64,000 nucleotides of DNA from Shewanella sp. Arc9-LZ. Its GTDB lineage: Bacteria > Pseudomonadota > Gammaproteobacteria > Enterobacterales > Shewanellaceae. Within the stretch, counting starts at the first letter, position 1. The number at the start of each line of letters is the position of its first letter. Location: the NCBI RefSeq assembly GCF_010092445.1, contig NZ_CP048031.1, forward strand, positions 1,674,001 through 1,738,000, given 5' to 3'. The notes beneath the pieces were generated by a model. The model saw nothing but the letters and a program-made list of their open reading frames with translations, had not been told where the DNA came from and did no database searches. The translations under genes were made by a program, and so were the position numbers. Shown here in pieces: positions 28,178-36,923 of this stretch.

Positions 28178-28192
28178 TGATAATAATTATCA
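28178..28192. promoter_or_regulatory. Second Fur-type palindrome, before the PepSY gene
   Basis: TGATAATAATTATCA, a perfect 15-base palindrome of Fur type, about 90 bases before the PepSY gene start. The divergent promoters thus seem to have one box each. Confidence 0.75.
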
Positions 28193-28281
28193 CTCAATAG
28201 TTGTTGAGATTGGTTATCAATCGTATTAGCATGTGTGGAAAATTAATATCTATAAAGACAGCGGACAAATTTGGACATCAG

Positions 28282-29454
28282 ATGGCAAAACGTAGTAATC
28301 GATTTTGGTTTAAGCTTCATGGCTGGTTTTCATTACCCGTATGGATAATTTTTTGTTTTGTGTGCCTAACGGGGACAATTTCAGTGATAAGCCATGAATT
28401 AACCTGGCTCACTAATCCTGACGCTCGTGCAAGTAACCCGCAAAATCTGGCAGAAAAACCGATGTCAGAACTCGTTGAAATTGTGCAACAAGCGCACCCA
28501 ACAGCTAACATCACCACAGTGATGAGCTTTGAATCTTATCTGGTTAATGCGGTTATTTTTAACGATAGCGATGCGCCTTTTGCCATTGCTTATGTCAATC
28601 AATACACCGGCCAAATACAAGCAATTAATCTTGGCATGACCTTCACTAATTTTATGCGCTCATTACACGGTTGGTTACTGTTTCCATGGCATGTTAATTA
28701 CAGTGTCGGCTATTACATTGTCTGTTTTATGGCCATCGTTATGTTGGGGGCGTTGATATCTGGACTGGTGATTTATAAAAAGTTCTGGCGTTCATTTATC
28801 CAGCCTAAATTACGTTTCAATCAAGGTAAAAAAACATTGCTAGCCGATTTACATCGATTGGCCGGTGTGTGGTCAATGTGGTTTTTAATGCTGATGAGCA
28901 TTACCGGTTTATGGTATTTAACCCAAGCGATTATGTGGCACAACCACATAGATTTGGAGCCACATGCGCCATTAATTGAAGCAAGCCAAGTGCCTACATC
29001 AGCAAATGATGCTCCTATTAGACCATATACGTTATCTAATGCGCTGCAAGTAGCCGAGCAAAAATTCCCGGGCTTTAAAAGTACCTACATTATGCTTCCA
29101 GAGCACAATCGAGACACTTATAAAGTGTATGGCCAAGGAGATCATATTTTCTACGACCAGTATGCTTATGGTGTGACAGTGAATCCATGGAGTGGCACCA
29201 TTGAAAGTGAAAGATCGCCAGTGGCAATGACAACCTTACAAACCCTATCGCATATTGCTGATCCACTGCATTACGGCACAATAGGTGGTTTGTGGACCAA
29301 AGTGATTTGGTTTATCTTCGGCATTTTTCTAACGGGGATGTCTATCACAGGTTTTTTAATGTGGGGAAGTCGAACCGTAAAAGCCGCCAGAACCGACCAG
29401 GATGATCCGTTGGCAATGCATAATCTACAGCTAGTCGAGCAGGAAGGTAACTAA
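28282..29454 (+). CDS. PepSY-associated TM helix protein (iron-uptake linked)
   Basis: 390 residues from ATG 28282; the frame is open upstream to 28201, but MAKRSNRFWFKLHGWFSLP is the usual family start. Four membrane segments: about residues 14-35, 136-160, 200-222 and 345-370. The HGW motif after the first charged stretch, RSLHGWLLFPWHVNY, LADLHRLAGVWSMWFLMLMSITGLW and the PepSY-like region match the PepSY_TM (PF03929, PiuB-type) family. Members accompany TonB receptors and are proposed to help ferric-siderophore reduction or release at the inner membrane. It overlaps the next gene by one base. Confidence 0.85.
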   Translation: MAKRSNRFWFKLHGWFSLPVWIIFCFVCLTGTISVISHELTWLTNPDARASNPQNLAEKPMSELVEIVQQAHPTANITTVMSFESYLVNAVIFNDSDAPFAIAYVNQYTGQIQAINLGMTFTNFMRSLHGWLLFPWHVNYSVGYYIVCFMAIVMLGALISGLVIYKKFWRSFIQPKLRFNQGKKTLLADLHRLAGVWSMWFLMLMSITGLWYLTQAIMWHNHIDLEPHAPLIEASQVPTSANDAPIRPYTLSNALQVAEQKFPGFKSTYIMLPEHNRDTYKVYGQGDHIFYDQYAYGVTVNPWSGTIESERSPVAMTTLQTLSHIADPLHYGTIGGLWTKVIWFIFGIFLTGMSITGFLMWGSRTVKAARTDQDDPLAMHNLQLVEQEGN

Positions 29455-29930
29455 TGGCCCGCATTAAAAATACCATATGGAATCGTTACAAGTATAAAAT
29501 AAATGGCTTAATGTTAGTGCTAGTTTGTTATTTTCTATATCAGTCTCTATTCCCGCAATTCCCTGATGCATGGGAAACTCAAGCGGTTGGCGCTTTTGAA
29601 ATAACACCTATGCCGTATAATCTTGATCCGCCATATCTTCACGATGGTACCTACACTAAAGATTTTTTATTATTGTTTAGTCAGGGGCAGGTAAACAAAA
29701 TCCGTCAAGCATATTTAAACATTGGCACAGAGCCTCTACCATTAGAAACACTGCAAATGGGCGATGCAGGTATCTTGCATGGCAGTCAGCATGGACAAGA
29801 AGTTCATGCTATTGCGCCAGAAGTATTAACCGCAGAACACAAGGCTTGGTTAACCATTGAAAATTGGCAGGGGCAACAGCAAGTCATTAGCTGGAAGTTA
29901 CCTGATGCATTTTATCAGTCATCAAACTAA
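29454..29930 (+). CDS. Membrane-anchored periplasmic protein of the iron locus, unknown
   Basis: 158 residues, not recognised by family. One N-terminal hydrophobic anchor (about residues 17-32) is followed by a periplasmic domain with TPMPYNLDPPYLHDGTYTKDF and HGSQHGQEVHAI segments, the His-rich latter being a possible metal site. The start codon overlaps the stop of the PepSY gene (TAATG), so the two are translationally coupled and presumably Fur-regulated together. A role as an accessory of ferric-siderophore handling is inference from context. Confidence 0.75.
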   Translation: MARIKNTIWNRYKYKINGLMLVLVCYFLYQSLFPQFPDAWETQAVGAFEITPMPYNLDPPYLHDGTYTKDFLLLFSQGQVNKIRQAYLNIGTEPLPLETLQMGDAGILHGSQHGQEVHAIAPEVLTAEHKAWLTIENWQGQQQVISWKLPDAFYQSSN

Positions 29931-29974
29931 AGCATTGTAGCTTTTGGGACGGCTTAATTTCATTGAGCAGTTTG

Positions 29975-30011
29975 TTGATGTTAACTGTAATGGCATTACA
30001 GTTAACATCAA
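29975..30011. repeat. 37-base near-perfect palindrome between convergent genes
   Basis: Two 18-base arms (TTGATGTTAACTGTAATG and its exact complement) flank a single central base. It lies between the stops of the PepSY-operon gene and the YkgJ gene. It could act as a bidirectional transcription stop, although no T-run follows, or as a protein-binding site. Confidence 0.7.
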
Positions 30012-30022
30012 TGTCTTAGGGT

Positions 30023-30367
30023 TTATATTCCGAAAGCTTCGCGTTCAGAGACACATTCGTATTCGGCCATTTCAAATTCACGACAAATCAGTGGCCGAAC
30101 TTCATAAATCGAACACATCATCGTGTCTCGGTCTAGTGCTGCACACCAACCATCATCAAGTCGGCGCATGACTTCTCCGCCCCAATTATCTTTGGCTATA
30201 TACACTTTAGGCACACCGGTTTCGGTTATTAACATCACTTCTAAACGGCAACAACAGGCTTGGCAATTTGAACAGGTCACAGCCGGTTGCTCTACAGAGT
30301 TTATTGTTGCGGGAGTCGATGATTTATCGGACGACTCAGGGAACATGGTAATGATATTGGTGGGCAT
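30023..30367 (-). CDS. YkgJ family cysteine-cluster protein
   Basis: 114 residues with eight or more Cys residues: CSNCQACCCRLE near residue 32, then WCAALD, MCSIYEVRPLICREFEMAEYEC. This is the YkgJ/UPF0153 (CxxCxxCC) zinc- or iron-chelating family, small cytoplasmic proteins with an unassigned role. Start: ATG at 30367. Convergent with the PepSY operon. It may be linked to metal status by its neighbours, but no Fur box is seen upstream. Confidence 0.85.
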   Translation of the reverse strand: MPTNIITMFPESSDKSSTPATINSVEQPAVTCSNCQACCCRLEVMLITETGVPKVYIAKDNWGGEVMRRLDDGWCAALDRDTMMCSIYEVRPLICREFEMAEYECVSEREAFGI

Positions 30368-30614
30368 TTAAGGGCTGCAGTTGAACATTTGGGCTAAGGA
30401 TAGCGTAAATTTGTTCATGAAAGATAAATTTACTTCAAATAGAGGTGATATTTAATTTGTGATGACAACCAAATTACTCCAGTAGTCAGAATTTATATTT
30501 TATTTCAATAGTTTATTTGTTATATTTTTGAGGTGAAAAGGTTGAAAGTAATGGTGAAATCAGCTGTTTACTCATTTCATTAATAAGAATAACAAGTCAA
30601 CAAGGAGTTGTTGT

Positions 30615-31172
30615 GTGAAAGGATATCGACGATTGCTGCAAAGCGCATTTTGCGTGGTTTTATGTTGCGTTTCAACATTGGGTTATTGCCTAACCGAACT
30701 GAGTAAAGATGAGGGATATATTCTTGTTGCTATGAAAATTGAGCAAGGTTACGTACCGAGTCATATTACGTTAGACAGTGAAGGATGGTTGTCGGACTTA
30801 AGGTTTGAAAAACTTAAGTCAAACTATAATTACTGGCTCGTAGTGGTAGATGCAGGCAGCTACACTTGGAATCGCGTGTACCTAGGAAAACAGACTTATA
30901 TTGACTTAGCGGATCAGAAGTACGTGATTAATGTTGAGGCCGGGAAAATCAATTATGCAGGCCATCTTTCAATGTATACCGAGATGAATGGCAGCTTAAA
31001 TTACTTGATTGGTGGTGCTAGGTTCTATTTTAATAACAAAGCCAGCCAAGCCCTGGAATACATGGAATCTAGCTATCCTGAAGTATTGGCTCAATATAAT
31101 TTGAACTACACCGGCAAAGAAAAAGACCACTTTTTTGAATATGCTAAAGCAATTGAAGGGAATCAATTATGA
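30615..31172 (+). CDS. Hypothetical secreted protein coupled to an S9 peptidase
   Basis: 185 residues, not recognised. GTG start at 30615 with AAGGAG 8-13 bases upstream. A signal peptide with a Cys-rich hydrophobic core (RLLQSAFCVVLCCVSTLGYC) is followed by a beta-rich domain with many Tyr/Trp residues, including ILVAMKIEQGYVPSHI and YWLVVVDAGSYTWNRVYLG, similar in feel to DUF2846-type envelope proteins. The Cys before LTELSK might be lipidated, but the lipobox is poor. Four-base overlap with the peptidase start suggests a functional pair. Confidence 0.72.
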   Translation: MKGYRRLLQSAFCVVLCCVSTLGYCLTELSKDEGYILVAMKIEQGYVPSHITLDSEGWLSDLRFEKLKSNYNYWLVVVDAGSYTWNRVYLGKQTYIDLADQKYVINVEAGKINYAGHLSMYTEMNGSLNYLIGGARFYFNNKASQALEYMESSYPEVLAQYNLNYTGKEKDHFFEYAKAIEGNQL

Positions 31173-33076
31173 AGCTGATTAAATGTATTCTTATTGCATT
31201 ATCGTTTTTCTCGATGACCGTCGCAGCAAGCCTTGAAGACGACTTCTTCAGAAATCCAGATGTCGTTGCACCGAAGTTAAGTCCGCAGGGGCAACATTTA
31301 CTATATAAAAAACTGGTCGATAACAATTATACAGTGATACTTGCTGGCACAGATTTTAGTTGGGATACCAAGGTGATTAGTTTTAGCCAGCAATCTAGAA
31401 GGTCCATTAGTGATTTTGGCTGGTTAGGTAAAGAGTATTTTAGTGTCACGACATTTGATCGCCATTCTGGTATCCAGTTATTGATTTACAAAGTTGATGC
31501 AGCCAATAGCGTCACTCAGGTTGCTTTACTAAAACAAACTTACTTATTTGATCCATTACTCGCGGTTGACGATATTTTTATCGCCCAGCGCTATAAAAAT
31601 GGCAAAGCACATTTATTTACTATTAATGTAACTGATGATGCTTTTGAAGCGCAGTTTCGCAGTAAAAAGAGTATATCAATAGGCCCATTTCCTGAAGGAG
31701 CATGGTTACTTAATCCTTTTGGTGAACCTAACGTTAATTTTATTAGCAAAGGGGGCGTAACAGAGGTTCATGTTAAAAAAGCTGACAGTCGTAAGTGGCA
31801 ACAAGTTTGGCGGCAAGATGATCAAACTAAATTTATACCAGTATGGTTTGATGATGCTAAAAATGAATTATTAGTGTTATCCGAACAGCAAAATGGTTAT
31901 CAAAGCTTATCTCGATATGATGTTCAGTCTAAGACTTTTACTGGTGAAGTTTACAGTCTGCCAGGGCGTGATATTGTCGGCATTATTCAAAACCCTTACG
32001 ACAGCAGCATCATAGGTTACACCTATATGCTCGGTGGAGTGTTAGTTCAAAATTATGACAATAAGTTGTCAACATATACTGGTACATCTGAGGGTAAAGG
32101 AGATAAAGAAGACAATTATGTTATTCACTTTGATCAAGATTACCAAAAAATAGTGACGATTAGCCAATCGATCGATTCACCTTCTGCTTATTATTTATTC
32201 GATGCCGAAACAGGTAAAAGCCAGCTTATAGGTGAAGAGCGACCTTGGTTAAATCAATACTCATTAGGCAAAAGTTTAGTGATTAAATCGACTTCTTCCG
32301 ATGGTGTTGAAATTGAATCTTATTTAACGATGCCAAGCAATTCTGCCGCTAAAGACGTCCCCTTGCTTGTGATGCCTCATGGTGGACCGTTAGGTGTTAA
32401 TGATACGAGACACTTTTCAGTTGATGTACATTATTTTGTTCAAAAAGGTTATGCAGTATTAACCCCAAATTATCGCGGATCATCAGGCTTTGGCAAAAAA
32501 TTTCTTAATAGTGGCAAGCGTCAATGGGGCCGACTAATAGAAGATGACATTGAGTCTGCCGTTACCAAAGTCATTGCTCGAGATGATATTGACGGCCAAA
32601 AAGTGTGTCTGTTTGGGATCAGTTATGGTGGGTACTCTGCATTAATCAGTGCTATAAGACGACCAGATTTATATAAATGTGCCATCTCTTATGCCGGTGT
32701 GACAGACATACCATTACTGTTTTCTGATCATAATATTTCTGAAAAAGATGATTCTCGGCGAGTTTTGATCGATATTCTTGGTGACCCAAATGAATCTTGG
32801 GATACCTTAATTGAGTATTCACCGGTGTATAGAATGAATGAATTATCTATTCCAATTTTTATTGCTCAAGGCGGGAGGGACCGCGTAGTCGATTCGGAAC
32901 ATTATTTTCGATTGAAATATGTGTTAGATAAATTAGGCAAGTCGTATGAGTCTATGTTTTTTGAAAATGAAGTACATGGATTTAACTACATCATTACACA
33001 ACAAGCGCTATACAATAGTATTGATAAATTCATGCAGAAAAGTTTTGCTCAAAGTGAAATCGCTTCATCCTTATAA
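31169..33076 (+). CDS. S9 family (prolyl oligopeptidase-type) secreted peptidase
   Basis: 635 residues. The signal peptide MKLIKCILIALSFFSMTVAA is followed by an N-terminal beta-propeller-like domain and a C-terminal alpha/beta hydrolase. The nucleophile is Ser485 in GISYGGYSAL; PHGGP and NYRGSSGFGKKFL are family motifs; the Asp is in GGRDRVVD and the His in NEVHGFN. It is a dipeptidyl-/acylaminoacyl-peptidase-like enzyme of the periplasm or exterior, probably used for peptide scavenging. It is translationally coupled to the small secreted protein before it. Confidence 0.9.
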   Translation: MKLIKCILIALSFFSMTVAASLEDDFFRNPDVVAPKLSPQGQHLLYKKLVDNNYTVILAGTDFSWDTKVISFSQQSRRSISDFGWLGKEYFSVTTFDRHSGIQLLIYKVDAANSVTQVALLKQTYLFDPLLAVDDIFIAQRYKNGKAHLFTINVTDDAFEAQFRSKKSISIGPFPEGAWLLNPFGEPNVNFISKGGVTEVHVKKADSRKWQQVWRQDDQTKFIPVWFDDAKNELLVLSEQQNGYQSLSRYDVQSKTFTGEVYSLPGRDIVGIIQNPYDSSIIGYTYMLGGVLVQNYDNKLSTYTGTSEGKGDKEDNYVIHFDQDYQKIVTISQSIDSPSAYYLFDAETGKSQLIGEERPWLNQYSLGKSLVIKSTSSDGVEIESYLTMPSNSAAKDVPLLVMPHGGPLGVNDTRHFSVDVHYFVQKGYAVLTPNYRGSSGFGKKFLNSGKRQWGRLIEDDIESAVTKVIARDDIDGQKVCLFGISYGGYSALISAIRRPDLYKCAISYAGVTDIPLLFSDHNISEKDDSRRVLIDILGDPNESWDTLIEYSPVYRMNELSIPIFIAQGGRDRVVDSEHYFRLKYVLDKLGKSYESMFFENEVHGFNYIITQQALYNSIDKFMQKSFAQSEIASSL

Positions 33077-33091
33077 TCTTAAACAGTTAAT

Positions 33092-33118
33092 CAAAGCCAC
33101 TGTAATTCAGTGGCTTTG
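33092..33118. terminator. Terminator-like hairpin
   Basis: The stem CAAAGCCACTG / CAGTGGCTTTG with loop TAATT lies just after the S9 peptidase stop and before the convergent gene. The T-run is weak, so the terminator call is moderate. Confidence 0.6.
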
Positions 33119-33185
33119 AGTGCCAGTTAATAGTATTAAACCCTATCTGGCTCTGTGAATGAAAAACTTACGAAAAAATAGATGT

Positions 33186-33635
33186 TTACAATTCAACCAC
33201 TTTACCAGTTAGTGCAACGCCTGCAACAATATTGCCAGCACCGCACTGGAAAGTGTCATTGCTACTAGTAAGATTGTTTTTATAATTTGATTTGATTTCA
33301 ACAACAGCATTACCGCCTTCTTTAATCGCTCGCTCTTTTAGCGCGATCATTGCCGATAGAAATACCCAATGGCAAGCTTCGATATCAGATTTATTAAAAG
33401 CATTAGTCTTTTTATTAGCACTGAATTCACCGATAATTTTTACTGGCTCAGAATAAGCTTGATCACCAAAATAAAAGGCTACATTGCTGCCAAGTTTATT
33501 TTTTGCGTGTTCTGTACTCAGCGCATCTGCTACCGAATAACTGCCGACATCGTCGCGGGCATAAGAAACAGAAGGGGCAATAGCGAGTGCCAGAGATAAT
33601 GCGATGATTTTGTTTTTCGTACTATTGTTTTTCAT
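33186..33635 (-). CDS. Conserved periplasmic protein (YbjQ-like fold, unknown function)
   Basis: 149 residues from ATG 33635, chosen because a signal peptide (NKIIALSLALAIAPSVSYA) then begins properly; longer in-frame starts add a region without signal features. The mature domain has VADALSTEHAKNKL, AFYFGDQAY, KKTNAFNKSDIEACHWVFLSA, ERAIKEGGNAVVEIKS and CGAGNIVAGVALTG, with two Cys that may pair. From memory, relatives are often labelled excinuclease ATPase subunit, which is a misnomer: there is no ATPase motif. Function unknown, presumably an envelope protein. Confidence 0.75.
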   Translation of the reverse strand: MKNNSTKNKIIALSLALAIAPSVSYARDDVGSYSVADALSTEHAKNKLGSNVAFYFGDQAYSEPVKIIGEFSANKKTNAFNKSDIEACHWVFLSAMIALKERAIKEGGNAVVEIKSNYKNNLTSSNDTFQCGAGNIVAGVALTGKVVEL

Positions 33636-34116
33636 ACTAAGAAACATCCTTTTAATTGGTTTGGCTTTTACGGTGAAAATCCTTTGTGCGAAGCAAAATA
33701 ACATTAACTCACTGATTTTACACCTATCAATGAGAAATATTCAATTTTTCGGCAGGTGATAAAGTTGGGTAGAAACCATAAGGTATTAGCAGATGCAATC
33801 AAGTGTGTTGATATATTTGGGGTAAAATAATGTCTATGCAGTGATAAACATTGCACAAACACAAACAGTGATGGGGTCATATTTGCTTGTTCATTAACAT
33901 CGCAACTTCTAGAAAATGTGGTCAACATGTGAGTGAGTAAGCCTTAGCTCATCACTTTGCCATGGCTCACGCTTAATCAGCTTCATTAAGGGTAACGCTT
34001 CACTTCCCTGTGATGGCGAGACAAAATAACATGGCTATTGCTTTGTTTATCTTATATAGAAGCGGGGAGATCGGAGATAAATGAAGCCCATAAGTTCATC
34101 AGTACGATGGCCAATG
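33636..34116. other. Intergenic region without recognised gene
   Basis: About 480 bases. A 74-codon frame on the minus strand (33704-33928) has no ribosome-binding site, signal or family resemblance and is probably chance. No repeat or RNA was recognised. Confidence 0.4.
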
Positions 34117-34848
34117 TTAATGCTGATGTGCTGACGATAATGAATTTCCTTCGCTGTCATAAAATCCTGAAGCGCTGTGTTCAATAAAACCTAAGTTGAT
34201 CATTTTTCTAAAAAACGGGTCAGATTCATTATCGCCAATATCAGCAAAGTCAGTAGATTGGTACGCAGAGAATGTATCTAGCTGTTGTTGAATCATTTTG
34301 TTGTCGTATGTTACTTCGGCTAATTGCCAATTTACGGCTTTATCTGCAGATTCAGTTTTATCTGACAATGTAGTACTAATGCGTTGTACTAGTTTTTTTG
34401 CTGGAAACCACCATATATCAACCGTTTTTGTATTTTTTTGTTGTTGATAATGTTCTAGTTTATCGCAACCTTGTCCAGTAGTTTCAATGAGTGTTGACTG
34501 CTTTTGAAATAATGGATGGAGTAATTGTGCATGATATTGCCATGCTTGATTAGATATCGTTTTGGTTGCTTCATATTCAATGGCGCGTTTGTCATCGATG
34601 AAGTATGAGGTTTTTTTCATGTGATTATGTGGCAGTGTGGTCCATTGTGTTGCGACTTGTTGATTGTTGATGTGAAATACAGAATTTTGGGCTCTTAATA
34701 ATACCAGTTGGTTTTGTTTGTTTGATGCTGCATCGTGAGTCGTTTGTTCAATGTTATAGGTCGCCATGAAAGCAGTTGATTGGCAAGTGTCACTTGCTGA
34801 TGCAAATAACGGGAAAGTGATAGCGGTTAGTAACAATAGAGTTTTCAT
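34117..34848 (-). CDS. Hypothetical secreted protein downstream of alkaline phosphatases
   Basis: 243 residues, not recognised. Signal peptide MKTLLLLTAITFPLFASA-SD, two Cys in the mature part (DTCQST and GQGCDKL) that may form a disulfide, and a beta-rich fold suggested by alternating hydrophobic residues. Gln-, His- and Thr-rich. It is the last of three minus-strand genes, but the terminator-like hairpin at 34898 separates it from the two phosphatase genes, so it may be independent. A structural or periplasmic binding role is only a guess. Confidence 0.7.
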   Translation of the reverse strand: MKTLLLLTAITFPLFASASDTCQSTAFMATYNIEQTTHDAASNKQNQLVLLRAQNSVFHINNQQVATQWTTLPHNHMKKTSYFIDDKRAIEYEATKTISNQAWQYHAQLLHPLFQKQSTLIETTGQGCDKLEHYQQQKNTKTVDIWWFPAKKLVQRISTTLSDKTESADKAVNWQLAEVTYDNKMIQQQLDTFSAYQSTDFADIGDNESDPFFRKMINLGFIEHSASGFYDSEGNSLSSAHQH

Positions 34849-34897
34849 GTGTTTTGTCTTATTGGCTGGTCAAGTATCAAGGCGCGAGCTAAAAGTT

Positions 34898-34925
34898 AAA
34901 GAATAGGGGCAAGCCCCTATTCTTT
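34898..34925 (-). terminator. Terminator after the alkaline phosphatase genes
   Basis: A 13-base perfect stem (AAAGAATAGGGGC / GCCCCTATTCTTT) with a two-base centre and T-rich flanks, 50 bases beyond the phosphatase stop on the minus strand. Confidence 0.8.
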
Positions 34926-34975
34926 ATTGATGACTTTTTACTTATTTATCTCACGTTCAGGTTATTTAGCTGACT

Positions 34976-36904
34976 TTACTGGGGGGTACCAGAAAGATTG
35001 CCAGCGTAGTCCATCACATGGAATATTAAGCTTTGCTCGTTAGTTCCTGTAATTAAGTGAGCGCCAGGTCCTACAGCAAAAACACCAACGTCTTCACCCG
35101 CATGCGTTTCACTATCGAGTGGCACTAGCGACTCTTGGTGGAACCCTGCAGTTGATGTATCAATATCGGTTAAGTCAACGCGGCCTGTTACTGCAGCAGC
35201 TGCATAACTGGCATCGGCATCGGTTTGTGTGCCTAAATCTCTAAAGCCAAGGCCGTTGGTATAACCTACTGTGGTATAAGGCATGTCGTCTGAGGCTAAA
35301 CTTGGTTCAGTCGCACCAATACCAACCACTTTACCTAAGATTGGGTTACCGCGTTTAGGGTAGCCTGCAATGGTAAATACATGGCTGTGATCAGCAGTAA
35401 CAATAATTAAGGTGTCTTCTTGGCTTGTTGCATCAACCGCGACTTGCACAGCCTTAGCAAACTCAATAGCGTCATTTAGCGCGTTATAAGCATTGCCGGC
35501 ATGGTGAGCATGGTCAATTCGACCAGATTCAACCGTTAAGAAGAAACCTTTGTCGTTATTATCAAGCACCTTAATGGCAGTGGCGGTCATTTCTGACAAG
35601 CTAGGTTCACCGGCAATATCATTTTTACGGTCAGCTTCGTATTGCATGTGCGATTCGTTAAATAAACCAAATACCCGCGGTGTTGTTTCAGTGTCTATAG
35701 CATTAAATGAAGTCTGGTCAAATACATAAGCACTTGTTGCGTATTGAGCTTGCCATTCGGCGGTCAAGTCACGGCCATCAGTACGGTCACCTTCAATGGT
35801 ACTGACTGCGTCATTGCTGTTATATGCTACATCTTTAGGTAAAAAATGACGGCGACCACCACCCATAACCACTTCAATACCATCAACATCTACACCGGCA
35901 TATCGAGCTTCTAAGTTGGCTTCAAAATTGACTAACTGTAATGCAATATCTTCACAATTAGCGCGTTCAGGGTTGTTGGCAATGTCCATATCTGAGATAT
36001 CTTCCCAATTACGATCTGCTGACTTTGCATAAGTTGCAGCAGGTGTCGCGTGGGTAATACGTGCGGTAGAGATAACACCCGTTGATTTACCTGCAATCTC
36101 AGCTAATTCTAAGGCAGTGATCATCTCAATACCTTTAGTGCTAGCACAATTGCCACGAACCACATCTTCGTCAACACCTAACACGCCAGCATCTGTTTTA
36201 ACGCCCGACATCATCGCTGTCATTGTTCCTGCAGAATCTGGTGTTTGTGCATCAACGTTGTAGGTTTTTGCTAAACCAGAAAATGGAAACTTATCAAAGC
36301 TTAATTGGTTTTCTTCACCCATCATGCCTTTATTCTGACCATCTAAAATACGCGCTGCGGTTACCGTTGAAACACCCATACCGTCACCAACAAATAAAAT
36401 CACATTTTTAGCTGAGCCTTTAAGTGCGGTTATTTCTGCTGCGGTAGATGCAGTTGCAATCGATACGTTGGCATTGTTTGCTAATTGGCTATCAATTTTA
36501 TTCCAAACATCGTCTGCCGTTTCTATTTCGGCAGCGCCTTGTTTAAACCATGAGTTATTTAAACTGCTTAGCAGTTCGGTATCGTTTACTGCCGTCGCAG
36601 CAGGTGAACATACATATTGAGTTGATGTTATTTCAGACGCATCTAAAACGGTATCAGCATTTGCATCGATACCCGAGTCGATTTGCACACCACCATTGAG
36701 ACAATTTGCATTACCTACCGCTAAGGGGGTTTGGGTAATTAATGCATTGGTTCCGTTAGTACCATTAGTACCATTAGTACCATTTGAGCCATCAGATCCA
36801 TTGATGCCGTTAGTTCCATCGGTGCCATTGTCACCGTTATCGCCACAAGCTGATAATGCCAAAACCAAAGAAACTGTTAATGTTGATAATATAAATTTAT
36901 TCAT
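34976..36904 (-). CDS. Alkaline phosphatase lipoprotein with collagen-like N-terminus
   Basis: About 642 residues from ATG 36904 (an ATG one codon earlier is equally possible). The lipobox LSAC places a lipidated Cys at about residue 19, followed by a Gly-x-x run (GDNGDNGTDGTNG...) of about 12 triplets and a short NC..GG..IDSGIDANADTVLDASEI..VC domain typical of secreted Shewanella/Vibrio proteins (DUF7151-like). The phosphatase domain carries FVGDGMG with a metal Asp, QTPDSAGTMTAMM with the nucleophile Ser, ESGRIDHAHHAGN, and VTADHSHVF. It hydrolyses phosphomonoesters, probably at the cell surface. Downstream partner and paralogue of the gene at 36924. Confidence 0.9.
   Translation of the reverse strand: MNKFILSTLTVSLVLALSACGDNGDNGTDGTNGINGSDGSNGTNGTNGTNGTNALITQTPLAVGNANCLNGGVQIDSGIDANADTVLDASEITSTQYVCSPAATAVNDTELLSSLNNSWFKQGAAEIETADDVWNKIDSQLANNANVSIATASTAAEITALKGSAKNVILFVGDGMGVSTVTAARILDGQNKGMMGEENQLSFDKFPFSGLAKTYNVDAQTPDSAGTMTAMMSGVKTDAGVLGVDEDVVRGNCASTKGIEMITALELAEIAGKSTGVISTARITHATPAATYAKSADRNWEDISDMDIANNPERANCEDIALQLVNFEANLEARYAGVDVDGIEVVMGGGRRHFLPKDVAYNSNDAVSTIEGDRTDGRDLTAEWQAQYATSAYVFDQTSFNAIDTETTPRVFGLFNESHMQYEADRKNDIAGEPSLSEMTATAIKVLDNNDKGFFLTVESGRIDHAHHAGNAYNALNDAIEFAKAVQVAVDATSQEDTLIIVTADHSHVFTIAGYPKRGNPILGKVVGIGATEPSLASDDMPYTTVGYTNGLGFRDLGTQTDADASYAAAAVTGRVDLTDIDTSTAGFHQESLVPLDSETHAGEDVGVFAVGPGAHLITGTNEQSLIFHVMDYAGNLSGTPQ
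36743..36844 (-). repeat. 9-base tandem repeat coding Gly-x-Asn/Asp triplets
   Basis: About 11 imperfect copies of a 9-base unit (consensus TACCATTAG on the plus strand), encoding the GTNGTN... stretch of the phosphatase N-terminus. Three adjacent copies are identical at DNA level, so the number is likely to vary between strains. Confidence 0.8.
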
Positions 36905-36923
36905 CATAAAAACCTTATAGGGT

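Noticed and set aside
33704..33928. 74-codon minus-strand ORF
   Set aside because: No ribosome-binding site, signal peptide or recognisable family, in a region that otherwise looks non-coding.
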